Positions 44,386 to 51,373 of a DNA stretch of 64,000 nucleotides are shown piece after piece. The stretch comes from Porphyromonadaceae bacterium UBA3318 (lineage in GTDB: Bacteria; Bacteroidota; Bacteroidia; Bacteroidales; Muribaculaceae). The stretch covers positions 4,437 through 68,436 of the forward strand of contig DESI01000005.1 of the NCBI GenBank assembly GCA_002361235.1. The letters run 5' to 3'. Each line of letters starts with the position of its first letter. The stretch's first letter is position 1. The notes beneath the pieces are model-generated. The model made no database searches. It was not told the DNA's origin and was given only the letters and a program-made list of their open reading frames with translations. The position numbers were made by a program, and so were the translations under genes.

Positions 44386-45262
44386 TCAGTACCTGCTCTT
44401 TGATCTGTTCCAGTTCGTCCTTCATCCTCACCACCACCTTCTGCATCTCGGCGTTGTTCGACTTCGAGCCTAAGGTGTTGATTTCGCGGCCCATCTCCTG
44501 GGCTATGAATCCGAGCTTCTTGCCCTGTCCTTTGCCGACATGGTCATCCTCGCCGCCCATTGTCTCTAAGAAGTAGTTCAGGTGCGAGCGCAGGCGTATC
44601 TTTTCTTCGGTCACATCGAGTTTTTCGATGTAGAATATCATCTCCTGCTCCAGCCGTCCCTTGTCGTATTCTATCGAATCGAGGCGTGAGAGCTGCTCCA
44701 TCAGTCTTGCCTTGATCTTGGGCACACGTTCCTCCTCGTATTTCACCACTTCCTCCAACAGTCCGGAAATGGCCTGTATCTTGCTTACGAAGAATTTATA
44801 CAGCTTCCTGCCTTCAGTGAGTCTGAATGCGTCTATGGCGTCCAGGGCGAGTTCCAGAGCCTCGCCAAGTGCCTTGCGGTCGTCGTCGCCAAATTCCACC
44901 GTAGCCGGTTTCATGGCGTCGGGCATTCGCAGCAATACCGAATACCAGTCTGCCGGCTCGGGCAAGCCGCATTGCTTTGCTATTTCCTCTATCTGGCTCT
45001 TGTATTCGCTTATCACCGTGGGGTCAAGACGCGCCGGGGCCTCGGTGCCGATCATTTCCTCGGTCACGTTCAGTTCCACCTTGCCGCGCTCCAGACGCGC
45101 CGCTATGCGGTTGCGCATATCAAGCTCCATCTCCCGCATCACTTGCGGCATCCGGGCCTGCAAATCCAGTTGTTTGCTGTTCAACGATTTCAACTCCACC
45201 GTCACTGCGCGCGCAGGACTGCTGACGGTGCCCCGGCCAAAACCGGTCATAGACATTATCAT
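44375..45262 (-). CDS. yicC: YicC/YloC-family endoribonuclease
   Basis: 295 residues. Starts (M)MSMTGFGRGTVSSPARAVTV, the family's MTGFGR opening, followed by ELKSLNSKQLDLQARMPQVM; ends FIAQEMGREINTLGSKSNNA and MQKVVVRMKDELEQIKEQVL, the conserved C-terminal E-M-x-R-E-x-N-T-x-x-S-K signature. YicC proteins are RNA-cleaving enzymes in small-RNA turnover. First gene of the operon with gmk, nadD, DUF5063 and probably the M18 peptidase. Start two codons later (45256) is equally possible. Confidence 0.95.
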   Translation of the reverse strand: MIMSMTGFGRGTVSSPARAVTVELKSLNSKQLDLQARMPQVMREMELDMRNRIAARLERGKVELNVTEEMIGTEAPARLDPTVISEYKSQIEEIAKQCGLPEPADWYSVLLRMPDAMKPATVEFGDDDRKALGEALELALDAIDAFRLTEGRKLYKFFVSKIQAISGLLEEVVKYEEERVPKIKARLMEQLSRLDSIEYDKGRLEQEMIFYIEKLDVTEEKIRLRSHLNYFLETMGGEDDHVGKGQGKKLGFIAQEMGREINTLGSKSNNAEMQKVVVRMKDELEQIKEQVLNVL

Positions 45263-45363
45263 GGCTCGATCTAATTTTACTTGATCTTATTACTTGCCCA
45301 CAAACCGTTCCAATTACATACGCCCTGTTATTAACAATTTTTATATAACGGGCTCTTATCTTG

Positions 45364-45394
45364 CAAATTTACATCTTTTATTTCAAAATACAAA
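45364..45394 (-). promoter_or_regulatory. Promoter of the yicC-gmk-nadD operon
   Basis: Minus strand TTTG (45391-45394), 19-bp spacer, TAAATTTG (45364-45371): exact consensus, ~100-nt leader. Confidence 0.85.
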
Positions 45395-45397
45395 CAA

Positions 45398-45427
45398 CGG
45401 GGCCGCAAATTATGGTTTGCAGCCCCG
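45398..45427 (-). terminator. Terminator after the TraB/GumN gene
   Basis: CGGGGCTGCAAA pairs with TTTGCGGCCCCG (one G-C interruption) and is followed on the minus strand by TTGTTTGTATTTTG. It ends right where the yicC promoter begins. Confidence 0.75.
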
Positions 45428-45458
45428 CATCAAGGTATGAATCGTGTTAAAATAGTCT

Positions 45459-46340
45459 TTATTTCACGGGTGTTACGATGTAACCGGCCTGCTTCAGCTG
45501 GTTAAGGATACCTTTGTCGCCCACCAAGTGACCGGCTCCCACCACTACAAGCAGATTGGAGTTCTTCATCTCGGGCGCAAGCTGTTTCATCCAGTTGTTA
45601 TTGCGCGAGATAATCATCTTCTCGGCCGATTCGGGATTCTTCAGAACGGATTCTGCGCAGATGGTCTCGATATCCTTATAGTTCTGTGCTAAGTATGCGT
45701 TGGTGAGACGCACCAGCTTTCCGGCTTCGGCATCGATGTCCTCTATGGTCTCCATCAAGTCCTCGGCCTGCTTCGAGATGGGGTCTCCGAGCAACATATT
45801 GGTCTGGAATTCCATCGTCTCGAGTCCGGCCACCAGTTTGCCGGCCTTGCGTGCGCGCACCTGCAGTTCGTTGTCGATGCCCTGGCCGACATTCATGTCA
45901 GGCAGAACCTTGGCCGACATCAGAGCCGCCAGCTGCGTGCTGAGTCCGGCAGGTTTCAACATATACAGCGCTTCCATTGGAACCTCATCCGTACCGTATT
46001 TCGCCCAAGCCATGTTAAGATCAGCAAGCTGTTTTGCGGTCAGGACCTTGTCGATGGTGCTGTCGGCAGGCGCCATTATCATCTGCTGCATTCCCATCAT
46101 AGCCGAGGGATCCATTGCGGCCTGCATGTCAAGCTCGCCATATACCTTGTCGGCATTCTGCATCGCTGCGTCCAGCCCCTTGATGGAATCAAGCAACGAC
46201 AGCGGCGCAAAATGATGCGTACCAAATACATACGATGTCTTGCCACTGTTGTTGTCAGTCACTTTCCACAGCAGCTGCGAGTGTGCGGCGGTTGCGATTA
46301 CAGCCGTCATGGCCATAACCAGTAATGCTTTTGCTTTCAT
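45459..46340 (-). CDS. TraB/GumN family protein
   Basis: 293 residues with a signal peptide (ALLVMAMTAVIATAAHSQ). TraB/GumN features: LLWKVTDNNSGKTSYVFGTH with the conserved G-T-x-H, EALYMLKPAGLSTQLAALM, and the closing NSNLLVVVGAGHLVGDKGIL, whose GAGHL...G..G+L motif is the family's putative metalloprotease-like site. Likely periplasmic and membrane-associated; substrate unknown. Follows the GntR gene by 37 bp in the same direction, so it may be part of the ABC-permease-GntR unit. Confidence 0.88.
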   Translation of the reverse strand: MKAKALLVMAMTAVIATAAHSQLLWKVTDNNSGKTSYVFGTHHFAPLSLLDSIKGLDAAMQNADKVYGELDMQAAMDPSAMMGMQQMIMAPADSTIDKVLTAKQLADLNMAWAKYGTDEVPMEALYMLKPAGLSTQLAALMSAKVLPDMNVGQGIDNELQVRARKAGKLVAGLETMEFQTNMLLGDPISKQAEDLMETIEDIDAEAGKLVRLTNAYLAQNYKDIETICAESVLKNPESAEKMIISRNNNWMKQLAPEMKNSNLLVVVGAGHLVGDKGILNQLKQAGYIVTPVK

Positions 46341-46377
46341 AGTTTTATGCGTTTATTTTGTGATTATTTTCTGTGTT

Positions 46378-46728
46378 TTAATCGTTTAGCAGATTCAGAA
46401 TATCCTGCGGCGTATATCCGAGTTCGTCCATCGTGCGCCGCAACTCCGGAATGGTGTTGCGCACGAATGTCTCGCGCCGTTTCTTTATAATCGTTTCGCG
46501 TGCGTCGTCGGCGGTGTAGTATCCCATTCCGCGACGCTGGTAAATGATGCCGGCCTCGGCCAGTTCGTCGTACGCCTTCATCACGGTGCGCGGGTTCACG
46601 CCCAACATCACGGCCATGTCCTTGGTGGAGGGTATGCGCTCGCCGCATGGCCAGCCGCCGGTCATCACCTGCGTATAACAGTATTCTACCAGTTGACGCG
46701 ATATCGGTATGTTGTCATTGAAATTCAT
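46378..46728 (-). CDS. GntR-family (YtrA-type) transcriptional regulator
   Basis: 116 residues: a GntR winged helix (ISRQLVEYCYTQVMTGGWPC, then GERIPSTKDMAVMLGVNPRT and VMKAYDELAEAGIIYQRRGM) followed by a short helical tail of ~45 residues instead of a ligand domain, as in the YtrA subfamily that controls adjacent ABC transporters. Overlaps the permease gene by 4 bp. Probably autoregulates the transporter; here the regulator is third rather than first. Confidence 0.92.
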   Translation of the reverse strand: MNFNDNIPISRQLVEYCYTQVMTGGWPCGERIPSTKDMAVMLGVNPRTVMKAYDELAEAGIIYQRRGMGYYTADDARETIIKKRRETFVRNTIPELRRTMDELGYTPQDILNLLND

Positions 46729-47531
46729 CCCTGGCGTTTCGCAAATTTCCTTATATACAATGTCAGCATCACCACGAAGTATACCAGCATTACTACGCAG
46801 AATCCACCGAGATATATTCCCATGGAATCAAACAGGCGATTCATGGCTTCCTCTACATTTACATTACCTGTCAGCTCTCCCTTCTTGCCTAAGCTGTAAC
46901 CCACCAGTCCGGCTAAGACTCCGAGCAGAAAACTCGGAATGGTATACACTAGTAATGAAAAGCCGATTCCCTTTATTATGTTATGACTACGGCTCATCGT
47001 GGAGCAATAGAGACATGTCATCATTCCACACATCATAATCGCCACACTCCAGTATTTGAACACCGTCATGTGTTCCATTGACATGTCCGCAACACCATCA
47101 GGAGCCTCGATCATCCTCAACAGCACCTCGTTTTCCGATTGACCCCAATAGAGATAAAACACTGCATTGACTATCAGTTCGGAAATACAAGGAATAACCA
47201 CGAACGTCCACAAAAGGGTGAACACCAGTTTCTCGCTATTCAGAGCCGGCAACGTGATGAACCTCTCGCGCATGCTCTTGAGTCCGAACAACGATGAAGC
47301 GAACATCACCGCGTATGCAATTGGCGAGACGGCCAGGGACCACATCAATGCCAGCACGTGCGTATCGATACTTATCGCCAGCACAGACACCAACAGCGTG
47401 TAACCCAGTAATATCCAGAACTCCCATTTCAGCACCGGCCACCAGAACTTAGTCACATCCCAAACCCCAAGCCATGAAAAGCGGTCGCGGTTCCGCGAAC
47501 TCTCTTGCTGTATTGTCATCTCGTTATTCAT
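46725..47531 (-). CDS. ABC-transporter membrane protein
   Basis: 268 residues with six hydrophobic segments (FWILLGYTLLVSVLAISIDT, LVFTLLWTFVVIPCISELIV, YWSVAIMMCGMMTCLYCS, LLVYTIPSFLLGVLAGLV, YLGGFCVVMLVYFVVMLTLY among them). No ABC-2 signature is strong enough to name a subfamily. It overlaps both the ATPase gene (8 bp) and the GntR gene (4 bp), so it is the membrane partner of a small YtrBC-like exporter. Substrate unknown; relatives often respond to cell-wall-active compounds. Confidence 0.8.
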   Translation of the reverse strand: MNNEMTIQQESSRNRDRFSWLGVWDVTKFWWPVLKWEFWILLGYTLLVSVLAISIDTHVLALMWSLAVSPIAYAVMFASSLFGLKSMRERFITLPALNSEKLVFTLLWTFVVIPCISELIVNAVFYLYWGQSENEVLLRMIEAPDGVADMSMEHMTVFKYWSVAIMMCGMMTCLYCSTMSRSHNIIKGIGFSLLVYTIPSFLLGVLAGLVGYSLGKKGELTGNVNVEEAMNRLFDSMGIYLGGFCVVMLVYFVVMLTLYIRKFAKRQG

Positions 47532-48420
47532 AATCCACTCCGTTGCTAAATGGTTTGTAATCGGACCGGCCGGGTCCCGTCATATATTTTATCACCTCGG
47601 GAGCAGCCGGGCTGTGAAGCGCGCCATACAGCACGGCATAATCCACCGGGCCTGATTCAAGTCCGAGTTCATCGGCCATGTCCACCGGCAGGATGCTGCA
47701 CATCTTACCGCCACGCCATTCTGAATAGAGGCTGTCATCCACCTTAGAAAGCGTGCGCACGAAGGCGAACCGTTCGGCTATCTCCTCGGTCATGGCCGTG
47801 AGGCGTATGTGGTTGGCCTGCATCACGATCAGGCCGTCGTACAGCGTCTCCATGTCGCTGATGGTGTGCGTGGCCACAAGCACCGTATGCTCGTCGTCGC
47901 ATTTGCCCGCTATCATGCGCAGCAACGCCATCTTGCTCTCGATGTCCAGGCCGTTGGCCGGCTCGTCGAGCAGCAGCACTTCGGTATTGAGGCTCAATGC
48001 GTACGCCAGCATAGCCTTATGCCGCATACCTAACGACATCGAAGACAGTTTCTGACTTGAGCTTAAGCCGAACGCATCCAGGTTCCGTTTCAGTTCCTCG
48101 GCATCGAAGCGAGAATAAAACGGCGCGTGACGCTTCGCCATAGTGTCTATGTCGCGCATGAAAGCGCCGTCGTCCACGCCAAGGTAAAACACGCGGGCCA
48201 GTTCCGAAGGGAGTCTCTTGGTGACAGACACCCCGTCAACCACGCATTCGCCTCCAGTGGGCAGCAGCAGTCCGGCCACGCACTTCAGCATCGTGGTCTT
48301 GCCGGCACCGTTCTCGCCAAGCATCAGGTGCACGCCGTTCCCGATACGGGCAGAGACATTGTCCAGCGCCGCTACGGTCGATTTGCCGTAATAGTATGAA
48401 AGATTCTTTAATTCTATCAT
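47524..48420 (-). CDS. ABC-transporter ATP-binding protein
   Basis: 298 residues. Walker A GVHLMLGENGAGKTTMLKCV; signature region reads KLSSMSLGMRHKAMLAYALS, a relaxed version of LSGGQ typical of exporters of this type; Walker B VLLLDEPANGLDIESKMALL; switch His in VLVATHTISDMETLYDGLIV. The C-terminal ~80 residues are an extra domain of unknown role. First gene of the unit, 43 nt downstream of its consensus promoter. Confidence 0.92.
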   Translation of the reverse strand: MIELKNLSYYYGKSTVAALDNVSARIGNGVHLMLGENGAGKTTMLKCVAGLLLPTGGECVVDGVSVTKRLPSELARVFYLGVDDGAFMRDIDTMAKRHAPFYSRFDAEELKRNLDAFGLSSSQKLSSMSLGMRHKAMLAYALSLNTEVLLLDEPANGLDIESKMALLRMIAGKCDDEHTVLVATHTISDMETLYDGLIVMQANHIRLTAMTEEIAERFAFVRTLSKVDDSLYSEWRGGKMCSILPVDMADELGLESGPVDYAVLYGALHSPAAPEVIKYMTGPGRSDYKPFSNGVDYE

Positions 48421-48462
48421 AGTAGGTAGTGTAGTAATGTAGTGGTGTATTCAACCACACCG

Positions 48463-48493
48463 CAAAATTACATCTTTTTTCCGAATCTGCAAA
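48463..48493 (-). promoter_or_regulatory. Promoter of the ABC transporter-GntR unit
   Basis: Minus strand TTTG (48490-48493), 19-bp spacer, TAATTTTG (48463-48470): exact consensus. The leader contains several alternating TAGTGTAGTAATG-like short repeats close to the start codon. Confidence 0.8.
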
Positions 48494-48542
48494 ATAAAAC
48501 CAACATTTTTCAAAAAAATATTAAAATATCGACTTATTTATG

Positions 48543-48550
48543 TATCTTTG
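48543..48550 (+). promoter_or_regulatory. Possible -7 element for the phosphohexomutase gene
   Basis: TATCTTTG fits TAnnTTTG but no TTTG lies at the right distance upstream. If used, the leader would be ~230 nt and would include the tandem repeats at 48612. Confidence 0.4.
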
Positions 48551-48611
48551 TGTTTGTATTGACAGGAAGGCGTATATAATTATGCGCATGGTGCGTATTG
48601 CTAAGGAACAG

Positions 48612-48684
48612 TATGCGCGTATTGCGCGTATGTGTATTGCGTGTATGTGTCGCGTATGTGTACTGCGCGTATGTGTATTGCGCG
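48612..48684. repeat. Degenerate tandem repeat of GCG(CG)TATGTGTAYT units
   Basis: Five units of 13-15 bp built on GCGTATGTGTATT, for example GCGCGTATGTGTATT at two places. The 360-bp gap between the ABC ATPase gene and the mutase gene holds this array, a hairpin at 48699 and two promoters; I see no gene in it. Confidence 0.7.
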
Positions 48685-48698
48685 GAGCCGTTCCGTTC

Positions 48699-48713
48699 TG
48701 CGCCGGAGGCGCA
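48699..48713. repeat. Short perfect hairpin, GGA loop
   Basis: TGCGCC-GGA-GGCGCA: 6-bp arms with the constant GGA loop, directly after the tandem array. Confidence 0.7.
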
Positions 48714-48780
48714 GCCTAATCCGTAGCCGCCGGCACAGCCTGACCCGCCATTGAAAACAAATAGAATAATATATAACCCA

Positions 48781-50532
48781 ATGAGTAACGAAACATTATT
48801 GAAAGAAGTGACGGCCAAAGCCCAGGCATGGCTTAGCCCGGAGTACGACGAGAATACCCGCAAGGAAGTGCAGGCGCTTCTTGACGCCGAGGACAAGACC
48901 CCGCTGATCGAGGCCTTCTACAAGGACCTTGAATTCGGCACGGGCGGTCTGCGCGGCATTATGGGCGCCGGTTCCAACCGCATGAACCGCTACACCGTTG
49001 GCGCCGCCACACAGGGACTGGCCAACTACCTGAAGGACTGCTTCAAGGAGCTGCCTCAGATTTCGGTGGCCGTAGGCCATGACGTGCGTCACCACAGCCG
49101 CGAGTTCGCCGAGCTGACGGCCGACATCTTCAGCGCCAACGGCATCAAGGTGTACCTGTTCGACGGTCCATGCCCCACTCCCGAGGTCAGCTACGCCATC
49201 CGCAAGTTGGGATGCCAGAGCGGCGTAATGGTCACCGCAAGCCACAACCCCAAGGAGTACAACGGCTATAAGGCATACTGGAGCGACGGCGCACAGATGA
49301 TCTCGCCCCACGATGTCAAGACCATCGAGTATGTCAACCAGATCAAGAGCAACGACCAGATCAAGTGGGCTCCGAACAAGGATCTGATCCAGTCCATAGG
49401 CAAGGATATCGACGAGCAGTTCCTGGCCGACATCCACACCCTCAGCCTCGACCCCGAGGCCGACAAGCGCCACAAGGACATGAAGATTGTCTACACCCCC
49501 ATCCACGGCACCGGCCTGCGTCTGATGTACGACTCGCTGAAGCTCTGGGGCTTCGAGAATGTGATCCATGTTCCGGCACAGGATATCCAGGACGGCGACT
49601 TCCCCACCGTCGCATCGCCTAACCCCGAGAATTCGGAGGCTATGCACATGGCCGTGGAGAAAGCCAAGGAAACAGGCGCAAGCCTCGTGATGGCTTCCGA
49701 CCCCGACGCCGACCGCGTTGGTCTCGTTGTCCGCGACAAGGAAGGCAACTACCAGCTTGTGAACGGCAACCAAATCTGCATGCTCCTTATATATTACATC
49801 ATCACCAAGAACGTGGAGAGCAAGCTGCTCAACGGTTCCGAGTATGTGGTGAAGACCATCGTGACCACCGAGACCATCAAGCGCATAGCCGAGGCCAACG
49901 GCGTGAAGTGCTTCGACTGCTTCACCGGCTTCAAGTGGATCGCCAACGTGATGCGCGACATGGAGACCCAGGGCCGTTACCTTGGCGGCGGCGAGGAGAG
50001 CTACGGCTTCCTGGCCGAGACATTCGTACGCGACAAGGATTCCATATCAGCCAACTCGCTGGTGGCCGAGTGCGCCGCATGGGCTGCCGACAAGGGCATG
50101 AACCTCTACGAAGTGCTGGTTGACATCTACGCCAAGTATGGTTTCTCGCGCGAACGCGGCGTAAGCGTGGTTCGTCCGGGCAAGACCGGCGCCGAGGAAA
50201 TCGTGGCCATGATGAAGAACTTCCGCGAGAATCCGCCCAAGACCCTGGCCGGAAGCAGGGTTACGGCCATCAAGGATTACAGCGACCTCAACTGCCGCAA
50301 CCTCATCAGCGGCGAGGTTACCAAGCTGGAGTTCCCCACCACGTCCAATGTGCTGCAGTTCTTCACCGAGGCAGGCGACAAGGTTTCCGTACGTCCTTCG
50401 GGCACGGAGCCCAAGATCAAGTTCTATGTCGAGGTGCGCGAGGACATGAAGGACAAGGCCGATTACGAGGCTACCGTCCTCAAGGCCGAGAAACATATCG
50501 ACCAGGTACTGGAAGACCTTGGTGTAAAATAA
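48781..50532 (+). CDS. Phospho-sugar mutase (phosphoglucomutase/phosphomannomutase family)
   Basis: 583 residues from the ATG at 48781 (MSNETLLKEV), preferred because upstream in-frame sequence to 48751 is non-conserved repeat-derived DNA. Active-site serine loop: VMVTASHNPKEYNGYKAYWS. Metal loop: ASLVMASDPDADRVGLVVRD. Sugar-binding loop: LGGGEESYGFLAETFVRDKD. Phosphate-contact loop near the end: VSVRPSGTEPKIKFYVEVRE. The ~580-residue length matches the PgcA-like subgroup active on glucose-1/6-phosphate, linking glycolysis to glycan synthesis. Confidence 0.93.
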   Translation: MSNETLLKEVTAKAQAWLSPEYDENTRKEVQALLDAEDKTPLIEAFYKDLEFGTGGLRGIMGAGSNRMNRYTVGAATQGLANYLKDCFKELPQISVAVGHDVRHHSREFAELTADIFSANGIKVYLFDGPCPTPEVSYAIRKLGCQSGVMVTASHNPKEYNGYKAYWSDGAQMISPHDVKTIEYVNQIKSNDQIKWAPNKDLIQSIGKDIDEQFLADIHTLSLDPEADKRHKDMKIVYTPIHGTGLRLMYDSLKLWGFENVIHVPAQDIQDGDFPTVASPNPENSEAMHMAVEKAKETGASLVMASDPDADRVGLVVRDKEGNYQLVNGNQICMLLIYYIITKNVESKLLNGSEYVVKTIVTTETIKRIAEANGVKCFDCFTGFKWIANVMRDMETQGRYLGGGEESYGFLAETFVRDKDSISANSLVAECAAWAADKGMNLYEVLVDIYAKYGFSRERGVSVVRPGKTGAEEIVAMMKNFRENPPKTLAGSRVTAIKDYSDLNCRNLISGEVTKLEFPTTSNVLQFFTEAGDKVSVRPSGTEPKIKFYVEVREDMKDKADYEATVLKAEKHIDQVLEDLGVK

Positions 50533-50559
50533 GGAGTGAATCAACTTCACTGACACTAT

Positions 50560-51177
50560 ATGTCTAAAATCTCATGGCGCCCCGGAACGATGGTTTATCC
50601 CGTTCCGGCGGCGCTTGTTTCCGTAGGCGCCACGCCCGATGAATGGAACCTGCTGACGGTGGCGTGGATAGGCACGGTCTGTTCCGATCCGGCAATGCTT
50701 TCCATTTCGGTGCGTCCCGAACGTCATTCATTTTCCTTGATCGAGAAGACCGGTGAATTCACCGTCAACCTCACTACCGTTGACATGGCCCGCAGCGTGG
50801 ACTGGTGCGGCGTACGAAGCGGCGCGCAGTACGACAAATGGAAGGAGACGGGCCTGGTACCGATTCCCGGCGAGAAGGTGAAGTCTCCCACTGTGGAGCA
50901 AAGTCCCCTCAGCATCGAGTGCGTAGTGCGGTCCAGGACCGACCTCGGCACGCACACCATGTTCCTGGCCGAGGTGGTAAACGTACGCGCCGACAGCCGG
51001 TATATGGACCCCGAGACAGGCCGCTTCATGCTCGAGAAGGCCAATCTGCTCGCTTACGTCCACGGCCACTACTACGCATTGGGCGACATGATTGGCAAAT
51101 TCGGCTTCTCCGTCCAAAAGAAAAAGCCTGAAGCGACTAAGAAGAAAAAGCAAGAAGCGTCTGAGAAGAATAAGTAA
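50560..51177 (+). CDS. Flavin reductase-like FMN-binding protein
   Basis: 205 residues. Split-barrel FMN-binding domain: MVYPVPAALVSVGATPDEWN, then LLTVAWIGTVCSDPAMLSIS, FSLIEKTGEFTVNLTTVDMA and THTMFLAEVVNVRADSRYMD. Such proteins bind FMN and reduce it or another electron carrier. The C-terminus is a Lys/Glu-rich tail (KKKPEATKKKKQEASEKNK) beyond the domain, possibly disordered. 27 bp after the mutase gene; terminator at 51206. Confidence 0.9.
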   Translation: MSKISWRPGTMVYPVPAALVSVGATPDEWNLLTVAWIGTVCSDPAMLSISVRPERHSFSLIEKTGEFTVNLTTVDMARSVDWCGVRSGAQYDKWKETGLVPIPGEKVKSPTVEQSPLSIECVVRSRTDLGTHTMFLAEVVNVRADSRYMDPETGRFMLEKANLLAYVHGHYYALGDMIGKFGFSVQKKKPEATKKKKQEASEKNK

Positions 51178-51205
51178 CAAGACCTCTGACCTTGACTAAT
51201 TTTTC

Positions 51206-51236
51206 AGGCTCCGTGCCGTTTTACGGGATGGAGCCT
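51206..51236 (+). terminator. Terminator after the flavin reductase gene
   Basis: AGGCTCC / GGAGCCT arms with an inner CCGTTTTACGG stem; followed by TTGCTTTGCC. Confidence 0.7.
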
Positions 51237-51288
51237 TTGCTTTGCCCTCAATTGTAGCAAGACATTGTTGACATTGTTAACATCTCCT

Positions 51289-51320
51289 TTTGTTTATTGA
51301 AAAATTTATCGTAACTTTGC
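51289..51320 (+). promoter_or_regulatory. Promoter of the PBP1A gene
   Basis: TTTG (51289-51292), 20-bp spacer, TAACTTTG (51313-51320): exact consensus, 53 nt before the start. Confidence 0.85.
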
Positions 51321-51373
51321 TAAACGGATTGGAGTATGCGAACTTTTGTTGAGACTCCGGCCCCGCGATTGAT

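Noticed and set aside
48534..48896. Minus-strand frame with Thr/Tyr/His-rich repeats
   Set aside because: Its repeats are the translation of the intergenic tandem array and the remainder is antisense to the mutase gene start.
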